From the NCBI GenBank assembly GCA_002383285.1, contig DFXU01000077.1:1-21806 (forward strand): a DNA stretch of 21,806 nucleotides, read 5' to 3'. Both the position numbers and the translations under genes were made by a program. The notes beneath the pieces are model-generated. The model saw only the letters and a list, made by a program, of their open reading frames with translations, made no database searches and was not told the DNA's origin. The stretch's first letter is position 1. Each line of letters begins with the position of its first letter. Positions 1 to 9,200 of the stretch are shown piece by piece. This DNA comes from Caryophanales bacterium UBA4100 (GTDB lineage Bacteria > Bacillota > Bacilli > Paenibacillales > UBA4045).

Positions 1-1164
1 TATAAGGAATGTTATATCGAGGGTCATGTTGATTATATCTTCGGATCGGCTGCGGTCGCGTTCGATAATTGCCATATTCACAGCTTGCGGGAAGGCTACA
101 TAACTGCAGCCTCTACCCCGGAGGATCAGAAGTGCGGTTATCTGTTCTGGAGCTGTAAGCTGACCGGTACAGAGGAGAGTATCGTTTATTTAGGTAGACC
201 CTGGAGACCACATGCTCATGTAATGTTCGTGAACACCTGGATGGATGAGTCGATCAAGCCTGAGGGCTGGGATAACTGGCGGAATAAGGACAATGAGCAG
301 ACTGCTCGTTTCATGGAGTATGGCAGCCACGGTCCAGGAGCACTAATCGATCGAAGAGTGAGCTGGGCGCAAGCAAGGACTGAAGTCGAGCTTTCGAGCT
401 TGCACTATGCAACAGCGATGTTGAAGGGGGTAGATGGCTGGAATCCACAGGAAATTATCAAACAAATGCATGCTCAGCACCGTCCACAAATTTCGATCTA
501 CTTAGCGGGGGACTCTACGATGAGTGATTATGATATTGCGAGAGAACCCCGCAAGGGCTGGGGACAGCTGCTTCGAAGCAGATTTGCTAAGCAGGCCTTC
601 ATTCATAACGATGCTTTCTCAGGCCGGAGCTCTAAGAGCTTTATTGATGAGGGACGTCTACAGAGCATCATACACCGCATTGATAAGGGCGATTACCTAT
701 TCATCCAGTTCGGTCATAATGACCAGAAGGAGGATTCGCATAGATATACCGAGCCTAATTCAAGCTATAAAGCTTATTTGCGACAATATATTGAAGGTGC
801 ACGGAGTAAAGGTGCGATCCCGATTCTGATTACGCCCATCCAACGAAGAAAATTCGATGCTGATGGAAGCTTGCAGGATACACATGGTGAATATCCCGCT
901 GCTATGAGGCAGCTTGGTCTTGAATGTAATGTACCCGTCATTGATTTAGCTCAGAAGAGTAGGGAGCTGCTTGTAAGCTTAGGGGCAGAGGATGCGAAGA
1001 AGCTATACCTTTGGCTGAATCCGGGGGAATATGATTTCTATCCTGAGGGTGAGAAGGATGATACGCATTTGTCTGAATATGGTGCTAACCAGATGGCAGG
1101 GCTATTCACGCTTAGTCTGAAGGAGATGAATGTACAACTGGCGCACGATGTGTTGATTTCCTGA
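1..1164 (+). CDS. Fused pectin methylesterase (CE8) / rhamnogalacturonan acetylesterase (SGNH, CE12-like), 5' truncated
   Basis: The reading frame is open from base 1, so the gene starts outside the window; the first in-window start-like codon (TTG at 85) falls inside a conserved motif. In-window residues 1-387. The N-terminal part is the end of a pectinesterase beta-helix: VDYIFG with the nucleophile Asp at residue 11, EGYITAAST, and LGRPW with the substrate-binding Arg at residue 66. From about residue 165 an SGNH esterase follows: GDST with Ser 172 (block I), SGRSSKSF (block II), GHND at 238-241 (block III) and DDTHL with Asp 354/His 356 (block V). This order matches rhamnogalacturonan acetylesterase of the YesT/YesY type. 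Known roles: CE8 removes methyl esters from homogalacturonan, CE12 removes acetyl groups from rhamnogalacturonan. One polypeptide would therefore remove both decorations. Whether it is secreted cannot be seen because the N-terminus is missing. The last 53 bases overlap the convergent LacI gene. Confidence 0.9.
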   Translation, partial: YKECYIEGHVDYIFGSAAVAFDNCHIHSLREGYITAASTPEDQKCGYLFWSCKLTGTEESIVYLGRPWRPHAHVMFVNTWMDESIKPEGWDNWRNKDNEQTARFMEYGSHGPGALIDRRVSWAQARTEVELSSLHYATAMLKGVDGWNPQEIIKQMHAQHRPQISIYLAGDSTMSDYDIAREPRKGWGQLLRSRFAKQAFIHNDAFSGRSSKSFIDEGRLQSIIHRIDKGDYLFIQFGHNDQKEDSHRYTEPNSSYKAYLRQYIEGARSKGAIPILITPIQRRKFDADGSLQDTHGEYPAAMRQLGLECNVPVIDLAQKSRELLVSLGAEDAKKLYLWLNPGEYDFYPEGEKDDTHLSEYGANQMAGLFTLSLKEMNVQLAHDVLIS

Positions 1165-2122
1165 CGATAAGCTCAGGCTCTAGAACAGTATTAAGCTGAA
1201 CACCTTTACCATCGGCAATATCAAGCAGCACCTGGGTAATGGTATCTGCGATCATTGATATGGGCACACCAACTGCTGTCATTGGTATATCAAGCTCGGC
1301 CATTTGCGGAATATGATCATAGCTGACGATGGACAAAGCATGGGGAACATCGATAGCCAGCTCCTTAGCAGCCTTCAAGATACCTCGAGTCAGATCATAG
1401 CTTCCACTAATAATAGCAGTGGGAGATTGGTTTCCGGACAATAGCAGTTTTGCTGCAGAATAACCATCGTAGGGATCCATGCTATCTGTAGAGATCACCA
1501 TATGCTCCCTTTCAGGCACATTATATTCTTGTGATTTTACTATGAAGGAGGATACCTTATGCTCTTGAAAGAGATCATTGGTCGGTAGCTTCCCAATATA
1601 TGATATGCGTTGGTGCCCTAGATTAATTAAATGCTCAAAGGCAAGATCAATAGCTCTTTTACGATTAGTATCTATGGTGGGATAAGGAGTGCTGCCGAAA
1701 ATTCCATAGAATAGAATGGGTACATTAGATTCAATTGTGGATCGGTCAAAGACCGCTTTTTGGTCATCGAAAACTAGGATAGCATCGACGATATAACGAT
1801 TGAATGTATTGACTGCGGCACCCATCTGATTGATCGAGAGTAATGTTATGTAGGACTGTGCTTCGAGTGTAGCATTGATGTTCGTCAGCAGAACAGAATG
1901 GCTAACTCGTTCAATAGACGGCCATACGACTCCGATCGTATATGTTTTTCTAGAGACGAGACTTCTTGCTGCATAATTTGGCAGATAGCTCATCTCACCC
2001 GCAATTTGAAGTATTCGTTTCTTTGTATCCTCCGTAACTAAAGGACTGTTTCTCAAGGCTTTGGATACGGTAGAAAAGCTAACTCCAGCTTGTTTGGCAA
2101 TGTCTTTAATAGTAACTGTCAT
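1112..2122 (-). CDS. LacI-family transcriptional repressor
   Basis: 336 aa from the chosen ATG. The N-terminus VTIKDIAKQAGVSFSTVSKA is a textbook LacI helix-turn-helix. It is followed by the hinge YAARSLVSRKT, whose Leu normally intercalates at a central CpG of the operator. The rest is a periplasmic-binding-protein-like sugar sensor domain (RISYIGKLPTND, AIISGSYDLTRGILKAA, LSIVSYDHIPQMAE) ending in ELIVRKST. The frame stays open to 2239, which would add 39 residues, but the start at 2122 has AGGGG about 8 bases upstream and places the HTH at the usual position. The gene is divergent from the GH105 hydrolase and a palindromic operator lies just upstream, so it probably represses that gene and itself. 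The inducer is unknown; an unsaturated galacturonate-rhamnose disaccharide is a guess from context. The C-terminal tail after RKST is about 16 residues longer than usual and lies in the region that overlaps the convergent esterase gene. Confidence 0.93.
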   Translation of the reverse strand: MTVTIKDIAKQAGVSFSTVSKALRNSPLVTEDTKKRILQIAGEMSYLPNYAARSLVSRKTYTIGVVWPSIERVSHSVLLTNINATLEAQSYITLLSINQMGAAVNTFNRYIVDAILVFDDQKAVFDRSTIESNVPILFYGIFGSTPYPTIDTNRKRAIDLAFEHLINLGHQRISYIGKLPTNDLFQEHKVSSFIVKSQEYNVPEREHMVISTDSMDPYDGYSAAKLLLSGNQSPTAIISGSYDLTRGILKAAKELAIDVPHALSIVSYDHIPQMAELDIPMTAVGVPISMIADTITQVLLDIADGKGVQLNTVLEPELIVRKSTHRAPVVHSSPSD

Positions 2123-2133
2123 TTTCGATCCCC

Positions 2134-2147
2134 TAACAACGTTGTTA
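2134..2147. promoter_or_regulatory. Perfect 14-bp palindrome, probable LacI-family operator
   Basis: TAACAACGTTGTTA reads the same on both strands, with a CG at its centre as expected for LacI-family sites. It lies between the divergent lacI-type gene (start 2122) and the GH105 gene (start 2185), and covers the likely transcription start of the repressor gene. This is seen directly; binding is inferred. Confidence 0.7.
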
Positions 2148-2173
2148 TTAACATTAATCATAACATATACCAA
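2145..2173 (-). promoter_or_regulatory. Possible sigma-A promoter of the LacI-type gene
   Basis: On the minus strand TTGGTA (2173-2168) is followed after 17 bases by TAATAA (2150-2145). The -10 box overlaps the palindromic operator at 2134-2147, which would suit autorepression. The boxes are imperfect and the leader would be short. Confidence 0.35.
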
Positions 2174-2184
2174 AGGAGAAATGT

Positions 2185-3276
2185 ATGATGAATAATCCGA
2201 AAACCCCATTAGAATGGGGCAAATCTGCGTGTGATTCATTGATGAATCGATTCAAGCCGAATAAGCTTCCCCCTGAGAATTCATGGCACTATCATCAGGG
2301 TGTGTTCCTGTATAGTATGATTCGACTTTGGGAGAAGGTTGGAGATGAACGATATTATCAATATGCGAAAGCATATGTGGATCTCTTGATCGATGAGAGA
2401 GGCAATCTCTTATTCCGCCGGGATGAGCTGGATTCCATGCAAGCTGGATTATTACTATTCACACTTGATCGTAGCTCTGATGATCCAAGATATAAGATTG
2501 CTGCGGATAAATTAATGAATGTATTCGGAACTTTGAATCAGACGTCAGAGGGCGGATATTGGCATAAAGACAAATATCCGAATCAAATGTGGCTGGATGG
2601 GTTATATATGGGCGGTGTGTTTGCAGTTGAGTACGCTCACGCTTACGATAAGCCGATATGGCTGGAGCGGGTATTATATCAAGAGAAGCTGATGCGTTCA
2701 CATATGTATGATAAGACGACAGGCTTACTGTATCATGCGTGGGATGAAAGCCGAAGGATGCCTTGGTCTGATCCGCAGACAGGCTGCTCACCAGAATTCT
2801 GGGGCAGATCGGTAGGGTGGTATGGCATGGCCGTTGTAGATATATTGGATCGCCTTCCAGAATCGATGGAGGGAAGAGAGGCATTAATCGCTTCACTTCA
2901 AGGTTTAATTAAGGCGCTGGCTCAGTTTCAAGACCAAGACAGCGGTTTATGGTACCAGGTTGTAGATAAGGGACAGCATTCCGACAATTGGTTGGAGACC
3001 TCTGGCTCGAGCTTATTTGTATACACGATTGCAAAGGCGATTGCTAAAGGCTATGTAGGTAATGAATATCTGAACATTGCACGTAGAGGGTATGAAGGAT
3101 TGATTAATCAATTATATTACGATGAGAATGAGCAGCTGGTTATGCCGGCGATTTGTATTGGTACGTCTGCTGGTGATTATGAAAACTATATTACTCGCCC
3201 GGTAAGCGAGAATGATTTACATGGTGTCGGTGCTTTAGTACTAGCGTGTGTAGAGATGGAGAAGATTTTATATTAA
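2185..3276 (+). CDS. Unsaturated rhamnogalacturonyl hydrolase, GH105 (YteR/YesR type)
   Basis: 363 aa, close to the size of B. subtilis YteR/YesR. It hydrolyses the unsaturated galacturonyl residue at the end of lyase-released rhamnogalacturonan oligosaccharides through hydration of the double bond. The (alpha/alpha)6-barrel landmarks are present in order: WHYHQGVFLYSM near the N-terminus, DSMQAGLLLF, MWLDGLYMG with the expected catalytic Asp 138, HAWDES with His 184, then CSPEFWGRSVGWYGMAVVDI and NWLETSGSSLFVYTIAKAI. The 46-residue spacing of Asp 138 and His 184 equals that of Asp143/His189 in YteR. No signal peptide, so the protein is probably cytoplasmic and acts on imported oligosaccharides. 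GGAG at 2175-2178 serves ATG 2185 or ATG 2188; the two cannot be separated. Divergent from the LacI-type gene with the palindromic operator between them. Confidence 0.95.
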   Translation: MMNNPKTPLEWGKSACDSLMNRFKPNKLPPENSWHYHQGVFLYSMIRLWEKVGDERYYQYAKAYVDLLIDERGNLLFRRDELDSMQAGLLLFTLDRSSDDPRYKIAADKLMNVFGTLNQTSEGGYWHKDKYPNQMWLDGLYMGGVFAVEYAHAYDKPIWLERVLYQEKLMRSHMYDKTTGLLYHAWDESRRMPWSDPQTGCSPEFWGRSVGWYGMAVVDILDRLPESMEGREALIASLQGLIKALAQFQDQDSGLWYQVVDKGQHSDNWLETSGSSLFVYTIAKAIAKGYVGNEYLNIARRGYEGLINQLYYDENEQLVMPAICIGTSAGDYENYITRPVSENDLHGVGALVLACVEMEKILY

Positions 3277-3359
3277 TATGCATACAACCCCCACAAAATC
3301 CCATTTGTATTCGAATCTTATTGGTGAGTATTACAATCACTAGATAGGGAGAGATAATA

Positions 3360-4769
3360 ATGAGAAAGTGGATAGCAGTTCCCTCAATAATTGCCTTGTT
3401 ATTCGTTGGCAATACTGCAATGGCTAAGGGTGTAGAGGTTAAGATGAGCAATACGAGCTCTCTGGAAGTTCAAGAGGAAGTATGTGGGAAGGTCCCGCCA
3501 GGGCTTCTGAATGCATTGAATAAGGTCAAAAATCCAAAGGCGAAGGCTTCGATCCAGAAGAATATTGATAAGCATAAGCTAAAGTGTAAGGATGTCGAGA
3601 AGGAATGGACAGATGAGCAGATTGTAGCAGCTGTCAAAGCCGCACTGCAAATTGGATTTAGTGGTAATGATACCGCTCAAAGTGTGACTGGGCCGCTTCA
3701 ATTATCCTCAGGAACAAAGGGCTCAACCATTGTCTGGAGCTCGAATAAACCTAACGTGATCTCTAATAATGGACTAGCTGTAGTTCGTCCAGCAGCAGTC
3801 GATGAAGTTGTCGTACTGACAGCAACAATTAGCCTTAACCAGGTGTCGGTTACGAAGACCTTCTCGCTGACTGTGAAAGCAGCATCCACGAACTTAACTG
3901 ATATTCAGAAAGTAGCAGCAGATAAAGCAGCACTCGAAATCAAGTTTACAGGATCAGATAATGCGAACCATGTAACAACAGCACTTGCAGCACTCCCGTC
4001 AATAGGAACGAATGGTTCAACTGTATTCTGGTTATCAGGAAATCCTGCTGTGATTTCGAATGACGGTAAGACGGTCGTTCGCCCAGCTGCGGGAGAGGGC
4101 GATGCTGTTGTATTAATGATCGCTATTGTCGCTTCGAATTCCAGCTCGGACACCAAGGTATTCCAATTAACGGTGAAACAGCAATTGACTGATGCGCAGA
4201 AGGTAGCAGCCGATAAGACGGCACTGGACATTAATTTTGGTGGATCTGACACATTGAATCGAGTAACTCGTCCGGTAGATCAATTACCAGCAGTCGGGGT
4301 GAATGGTTCAGTGATTACTTGGATTTCCAGCTCTCCTGCTATCGTATCTCATGATGGCAAGACAATTGTTCGTCCTGCAGTCGATACGGCCGATGCAACT
4401 GTGGTAATGACAGCACTTATTACCAGCAACGGTGTAACCGATTCTAAGTCATTTACGTTGACGGTGAAGAAGGAATTCACAACGCTGGAGAAGCTTTCGG
4501 CTGACAAGGCTGATCTTGCAATAGCATATGGTGAATCTGATTCGGCCACATCTGTAACCAAATCCTTAACACTGCCTACAAGCTTATATTATGGCAGCTC
4601 AGTGGTTTGGGTGTCCAATACCATATCCGTAATCTCGAACAATGGTACGCTAATTAGTCGCCCTGCACACGGAGCGGGTGATGCAACCGTAACGTTAACT
4701 GCCTACATTAGCAATAATGGGATTGGCGATTCAAAGACGTTCCAAGTTATTGTTAAGCAGCTTCCATAA
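3360..4769 (+). CDS. Secreted protein with four tandem atrophied bacterial Ig-like domains
   Basis: 469 aa. A signal peptide is clear: MRKW, a hydrophobic run IAVPSIIALLFVG, and an AMA cleavage site after residue 22. Residues 40-80 form a small two-cysteine segment (Cys 42, Cys 76) around GLLNALNKVKNPKAKASIQK, a helical pattern often seen near the N-terminus of Paenibacillus exoproteins. Four Ig-like repeats of about 92-97 residues follow at 83-174, 179-275, 276-372 and 373-469. Each has the sequence pattern TDxQKVAADKxAL, then GSxxxWxSxxPxVISxDG, VVRPA, and SFxLTVK at the end. The protein stops immediately after repeat 4, with no cell-wall anchor, S-layer domain or enzyme domain. RBS: AGGGAGAG before ATG 3360. 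Role unknown; it may be an accessory or adhesion protein of the pectin locus. The 3' end is followed by a strong terminator. Confidence 0.85.
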   Translation: MRKWIAVPSIIALLFVGNTAMAKGVEVKMSNTSSLEVQEEVCGKVPPGLLNALNKVKNPKAKASIQKNIDKHKLKCKDVEKEWTDEQIVAAVKAALQIGFSGNDTAQSVTGPLQLSSGTKGSTIVWSSNKPNVISNNGLAVVRPAAVDEVVVLTATISLNQVSVTKTFSLTVKAASTNLTDIQKVAADKAALEIKFTGSDNANHVTTALAALPSIGTNGSTVFWLSGNPAVISNDGKTVVRPAAGEGDAVVLMIAIVASNSSSDTKVFQLTVKQQLTDAQKVAADKTALDINFGGSDTLNRVTRPVDQLPAVGVNGSVITWISSSPAIVSHDGKTIVRPAVDTADATVVMTALITSNGVTDSKSFTLTVKKEFTTLEKLSADKADLAIAYGESDSATSVTKSLTLPTSLYYGSSVVWVSNTISVISNNGTLISRPAHGAGDATVTLTAYISNNGIGDSKTFQVIVKQLP

Positions 4770-5136
4770 TGAGTACCTAAGGTCTTCATTGCGATTAGGT
4801 AAAGGATAGGAATTAAGGCAGGCATAATCACCACGTAATTTGTGGGGGTTATGCCTGCCTTAATTTTATTCTAATTAAATAGAATATGTACTAAACTCAG
4901 TCGAATAATCGGTAACAGAAAATCTATCGTTTCCTATATGAGTCGGGCTTATTAAAGGAAAACATTTCCGTCAGATGAAGGAATTAGACACATTAACAAT
5001 AGATTATGGGGACTTAGCGGAAATTCCTTCAGTTATAGACCTCGATTTAATAGCATTAAATTAATCTAACGGAACTTCTTTCCGGTAAATACCTGAAGGG
5101 GTAATTACAAATGGACGTTATTACGTTTTGTAGTCC
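4770..5136. other. Intergenic region with terminator and degenerate AGCGGAA-type repeats
   Basis: No gene is visible. It holds a 17-bp terminator hairpin (4811-4865), then AT-rich sequence with three worn inverted elements: GGAAAACATTTCC near 4956-4969, AGCGGAAATTCC near 5016-5027, and AACGGAACTTCTTTCCG at 5068-5084. They resemble the well preserved repeat units at 19413-19739. The last of them could also serve as terminator for the minus-strand aldolase gene. Confidence 0.6.
4811..4870 (+). terminator. Rho-independent terminator of the Ig-repeat protein gene
   Basis: A perfect 17-bp inverted repeat (4811-4827 against 4849-4865, core AAGGCAGGCATAA) with a 21-base loop, followed by TTATT. It lies 42 bases after the stop codon. 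Confidence 0.85.
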
Positions 5137-6099
5137 TTAGCCCTTAGCCCCAGTGGCAGTTGGAACAGACTCGGGTGAAGTTAGCTTGTCATAGAAATCA
5201 ACGTAGTTGTCCCGATCTGCTGAATTACGAAGTGCCATTGCAATGCGGGGATGCTCATTCAAGATACCAGCTAACGCATAAGGGATGTTGTAGCCCCATT
5301 CCCAGTTCTCTCTAATCTTGATCATATGTCTTTCGATAATATCCAATATTGGACGCATCTCGTATCGCTTGTCCTTTAATGAAGCTACTAATAATTCTGT
5401 ATGACAATTACCAGCAGCTCTGCCCATACCGTATACGGAGGAATCCAAGAAGGATACACCATGATTAGCTGCTTCTAACGTATTGGCCAAGGCAAGCTGC
5501 ATATTGTTGTGGGTATGCACACCTAATGTTTTCTCTGGCAGATGCTCCTTGAAGAGGGACACGAGGTAGCCGATATTATTCGGAGTAATACTACCGAAGG
5601 AATCGACAATGTAGACTACATCGATCGGTGATTTGTTGATCTCCTTCAAGGCTTCAACCAAATCCTTCTCGAGGACATGCGACAAAGCCATGATATTGAT
5701 GCTGGTTTCATAGCCCTTGGCGTTAAATTTCTTGGCAAGATCAATTCCTTTACCAACATCACTTACATAACAAGCTACACGGATCAAGTCAAGCATACTG
5801 TCTGCTCGAGGTAGAATATCATCCTCGTCCACGCGGCCAATATCCACTAAGGCAGATAGCTTGGTGAAATCCTTGTTCGTAATGACAGATTTCAAGTAAT
5901 TATCATCTAAGAAGCGCCAAGGACCTGCATTACCCTTAAGAAGCTTAGGGGAATTCTTGTAGCCGACTTCCATATATTCTACACCTGCTGTGTTCAGTGC
6001 TGTGTACAGCTCTGCTACAAATTCAGGAGTGAAATCCCAATCGTTAACGAGGCCTCCGTCACGTACCGTGCAATCAATAATCTTATTATTCGCAGTCAT
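5137..6099 (-). CDS. Aldolase catalytic-domain protein, HMGL-like / DRE-TIM family
   Basis: 320 aa. The N-terminal DCTVRDGG (Asp 9, Arg 13, Asp 14) is the DRE-TIM metal and catalytic signature of the HMG-CoA lyase / 4-hydroxy-2-oxovalerate aldolase / isopropylmalate synthase superfamily. HTHNN at 195-199 gives the two metal-binding histidines, and GMGRAAGN at 225-232 is the conserved late loop. The protein has only the barrel plus a short C-terminal helical segment; it lacks the regulatory domain of isopropylmalate synthase and the communication domain typical of DmpG-type aldolases, so the substrate cannot be named. Start ATG 6099 has AAAGGAGAG upstream. It is transcribed away from the large glycoside hydrolase gene and shares its upstream region. 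A link to breakdown of a keto-acid from uronate metabolism is possible but not shown. Confidence 0.85.
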   Translation of the reverse strand: MTANNKIIDCTVRDGGLVNDWDFTPEFVAELYTALNTAGVEYMEVGYKNSPKLLKGNAGPWRFLDDNYLKSVITNKDFTKLSALVDIGRVDEDDILPRADSMLDLIRVACYVSDVGKGIDLAKKFNAKGYETSINIMALSHVLEKDLVEALKEINKSPIDVVYIVDSFGSITPNNIGYLVSLFKEHLPEKTLGVHTHNNMQLALANTLEAANHGVSFLDSSVYGMGRAAGNCHTELLVASLKDKRYEMRPILDIIERHMIKIRENWEWGYNIPYALAGILNEHPRIAMALRNSADRDNYVDFYDKLTSPESVPTATGAKG

Positions 6100-6209
6100 G
6101 ATGCTCTCTCCTTTAAATCATCTAATTTCGCAAATTGCTTTGCTGCTTCTATGCTTTTATGCTTTTATGTACGAAAGCAATATGACTATATTACAATAGA
6201 GTTCACGAG

Positions 6210-6240
6210 TTGTCAATATGATTGTACTAGATCATATGAT
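6210..6240 (+). promoter_or_regulatory. Possible sigma-A promoter of the GH-A hydrolase gene
   Basis: TTGTCA (6210-6215) and TATGAT (6235-6240) separated by 19 bases, about 45 bases upstream of the start codon at 6286. The spacer is longer than ideal. Confidence 0.3.
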
Positions 6241-6285
6241 AAGATTGAGGATAGATTACATCTGAGCTTAGAAAGGAACCTTGAC

Positions 6286-9200
6286 ATGAGCAAATCGATC
6301 GTCTTCTATGACAAATCGTTTCCCTATATGGGCATAAGACCTAATGAGGGACAGCTTCAGCAACTATCAGTAAGTCATCAAATCGTAGATGCAGACCATC
6401 TGGCAGCAGCCCTGGAGGAAGCGGATAGCTTGCTTCATCTGCATGGATCTTATTTTCCAAAGTCGGCTTGGGCAGCTATTCTTAAATTTCTTAAGCAAGG
6501 CAGAGGTTTAGTGCATACGGGTGGAGCGCCCTTCAAAACTCCAGTATACAAAGATCAGGACGAATGGGTAATCGAAGTGAACCAGACGACCTACCATCAG
6601 GATTTGCAAATTCATGAAGCTTTGGCTGTAGATGCATCGCCGATTAATCGACTAGCACATACGGTAGATATTCCCTTGTTTGCTGATCGTGAAAGCTTAT
6701 TTACAATTGAACCTACATTTGGTTTTATACTTCATGCAACCAAGGCTAGCGACTTGCCTCACGAGGGTGGATCGAGTGGACCGATGGATGCCCACATCTA
6801 TCCCTTACTCAAGGGCTTATCTGCAGATGGCAGAGAGGTTGCTGCTCCTGCGGTACTGATCGAGAACACGAAGGGTGAATTTGCCGGAGGGCGCTGGATA
6901 TTCATTAATCAGCAGCTTGGAAGCATATTCTGGCAGGCAGATGGGATTGAAGCTTTAACGGAATGGGCTGATTTCTGTGCAAGAGGTGTTACAGAAATTT
7001 GGTTAAAGCCTAATTATGCTTGCTACGATCCAGGCGATCGAGCCGCATTAACGATTCAGCTGCAATCGATGAATTCACGTTCGTTAAAGGATCAGTGGAG
7101 CTTCCAGCTTGAGCTGTATAAAGAGATGAACGATACATCCGAGCAATTATGGACCGGAAAATTCGAGATGAATGCTTCTAGAGAGCTATCCTATAGTCGT
7201 GTTAAAGTTCCGGTTACTATTGAAGCCGGATATTATGAAGTGATTTGCCGTGTACAATCAAGCTCGGGAGAAATTCGAATATTACGTCAAGGCTTCTGGG
7301 GATGGGATGAACAGCTTCTAGCCCAAGGTGAACCAATAACCGTTGATCGTGATTACTTCCGCAAGAACGGACATCCGCTCCCTATTGTTGGTATGACCTA
7401 TATGACCTCAGATGTGGCAAGGAAATATCTGTTCATGCCTAACGCATCCGTGTGGGACAAGGATATGGCCCAGATGAGCAAGGCTGGTATCAATTTGATC
7501 CGCTCAGGCATATGGACGTCTTATCGGAATATTATGTACATTGATGGTCATCCGTATGAAGAAGTGCTTCGAGCGATTGATGCCTTCGTCTTAACTGCGA
7601 AGAAGAATAATCTAGAGCTGACCTTTAATTTCTTCGCCTTCACTCCGGAAGCATGGGAGGGAGTGAATCCATACTTGGATCCTCGTAGTGTTGAGGCGCA
7701 GAAGCGATTTATCGCCTCTATTGTATCTCGACATGAAAATTCCACGAATGTACATTGGGACTTGATCAATGAGCCCTCCATGTTTGATCCGAAACGAATT
7801 TTCATGGGTCCACGCACCCTGAAGGACCCGTTTGAGAAGAAAGCATATGTCGAGTGGCTTCAGGAGCGTCATGGCTCCATCCGAGAATTACAGCAAAGAT
7901 GGAATATGACACCGGTCGAATTACCGGATTTCTCATCCATAGTACCACCCGAGGCTGCTGAAATTAATTTTCACTTTCAAGATATGGTTCATACTAAGAA
8001 AGGTACACGCTGGCTCGACTACACCATATTCACGATGGAGATGCACAATAAGTGGGCTCGGCAGCTGTCTGAGACAATCAAGTCCATACAGCCTAAGCAT
8101 CTAGTTACTGTTGGACAGGATGAAGGTTTGGGTGATCAACGTCCCAGCCCATTCTTCTACGCAGAAGCAGTGGATTATACAACAGTGCATTCATGGTGGT
8201 TGATGGACCAGCTTGTATGGGATGGTATCTTCTCCAAGGATACGAACAAGCCCAACTTAATTCAAGAAACGGGAATTATGTATGTGGAGACACCTGACGG
8301 CAGGGCGAAGCGCTCCGAGCTAGAGCTCCGCAACATACTTGAGCGGAAGTATGCGTATTCCTTCTCGACAGGTGGAGCGGGTGCTGTCCAATGGCTGTGG
8401 AATACGAACTTCTATATGGACAATATAAATGAATCCAATATTGGCGCACTTCGCGCAGATGGTACAGAGAAGCCGGAAGCGGATGTATCTTATGATTATG
8501 GTCAATTTATTCAGGAGAGTGCAAGTTACTTTGAAGATCGCAAGCTAGAAGACGTGGTAGTGGTATTCCCTTATTCTAATGACTTCTCAAACCGTAAGCT
8601 GGCTGTTGCTGCAACGAGCAAGCTCACTCGAGTAATGAACTATGAGATGAAGGTTCCCTTCCGTGCAGTGGGAGAATATCAATTAGAATCGCTTGCGAAG
8701 GAGTCACCTAAGCTGATCATTGTGCCAAGTGCACATAATTTCAGTGAAGCGGCATTTACTACGTTAATTTCCCATATTGAAGAGAATGGTGGCACCCTCC
8801 TCATTACAGGACCAATTGGAATTGATGAATATTGGAATCCAGCAGCGCGGTTGACAGAGATTATTGGTGAAACTCAATTGGCGAATGTCCTGCGTGAGGA
8901 AAGAATGGAACTGAATGGAGCGATCCTACCTGTATCCTTCGGAGCTTACCGAATAGCGGAAGTCAACAAAGAGATCATAGTTGGAGAAGGACAAGCAGAG
9001 TCCAGCAAAGTTAAGGAATACACAATCGGGAATGGACGTTTGATCTGGTGCTCTGTCCCAATCGAACTAAATGAGCGGTCTGAGCCACTGATCGCATTAT
9101 ATCGCTATGCATTGTCGACTGCCTTAGTAGAAGAAGAATTAACATGGATTTTAGGGAGAGATCTCCCAGGGGTTTATGGTCGCAAGCTAAGCTTCCGAGA

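Noticed and set aside
2123..2239. 39-residue N-terminal extension of the LacI-type protein
   Set aside because: It crosses the operator and runs into the divergent GH105 gene; the helix-turn-helix should start near residue 4.
2459..2896. 145-codon minus-strand open frame inside the GH105 gene
   Set aside because: Antisense to conserved GH105 motifs and without ribosome site or domain.
3698..4561. Three minus-strand open frames opposite the Ig-like repeats
   Set aside because: They recur because the repeats recur; composition is that of a shadow frame and no start signal is present.
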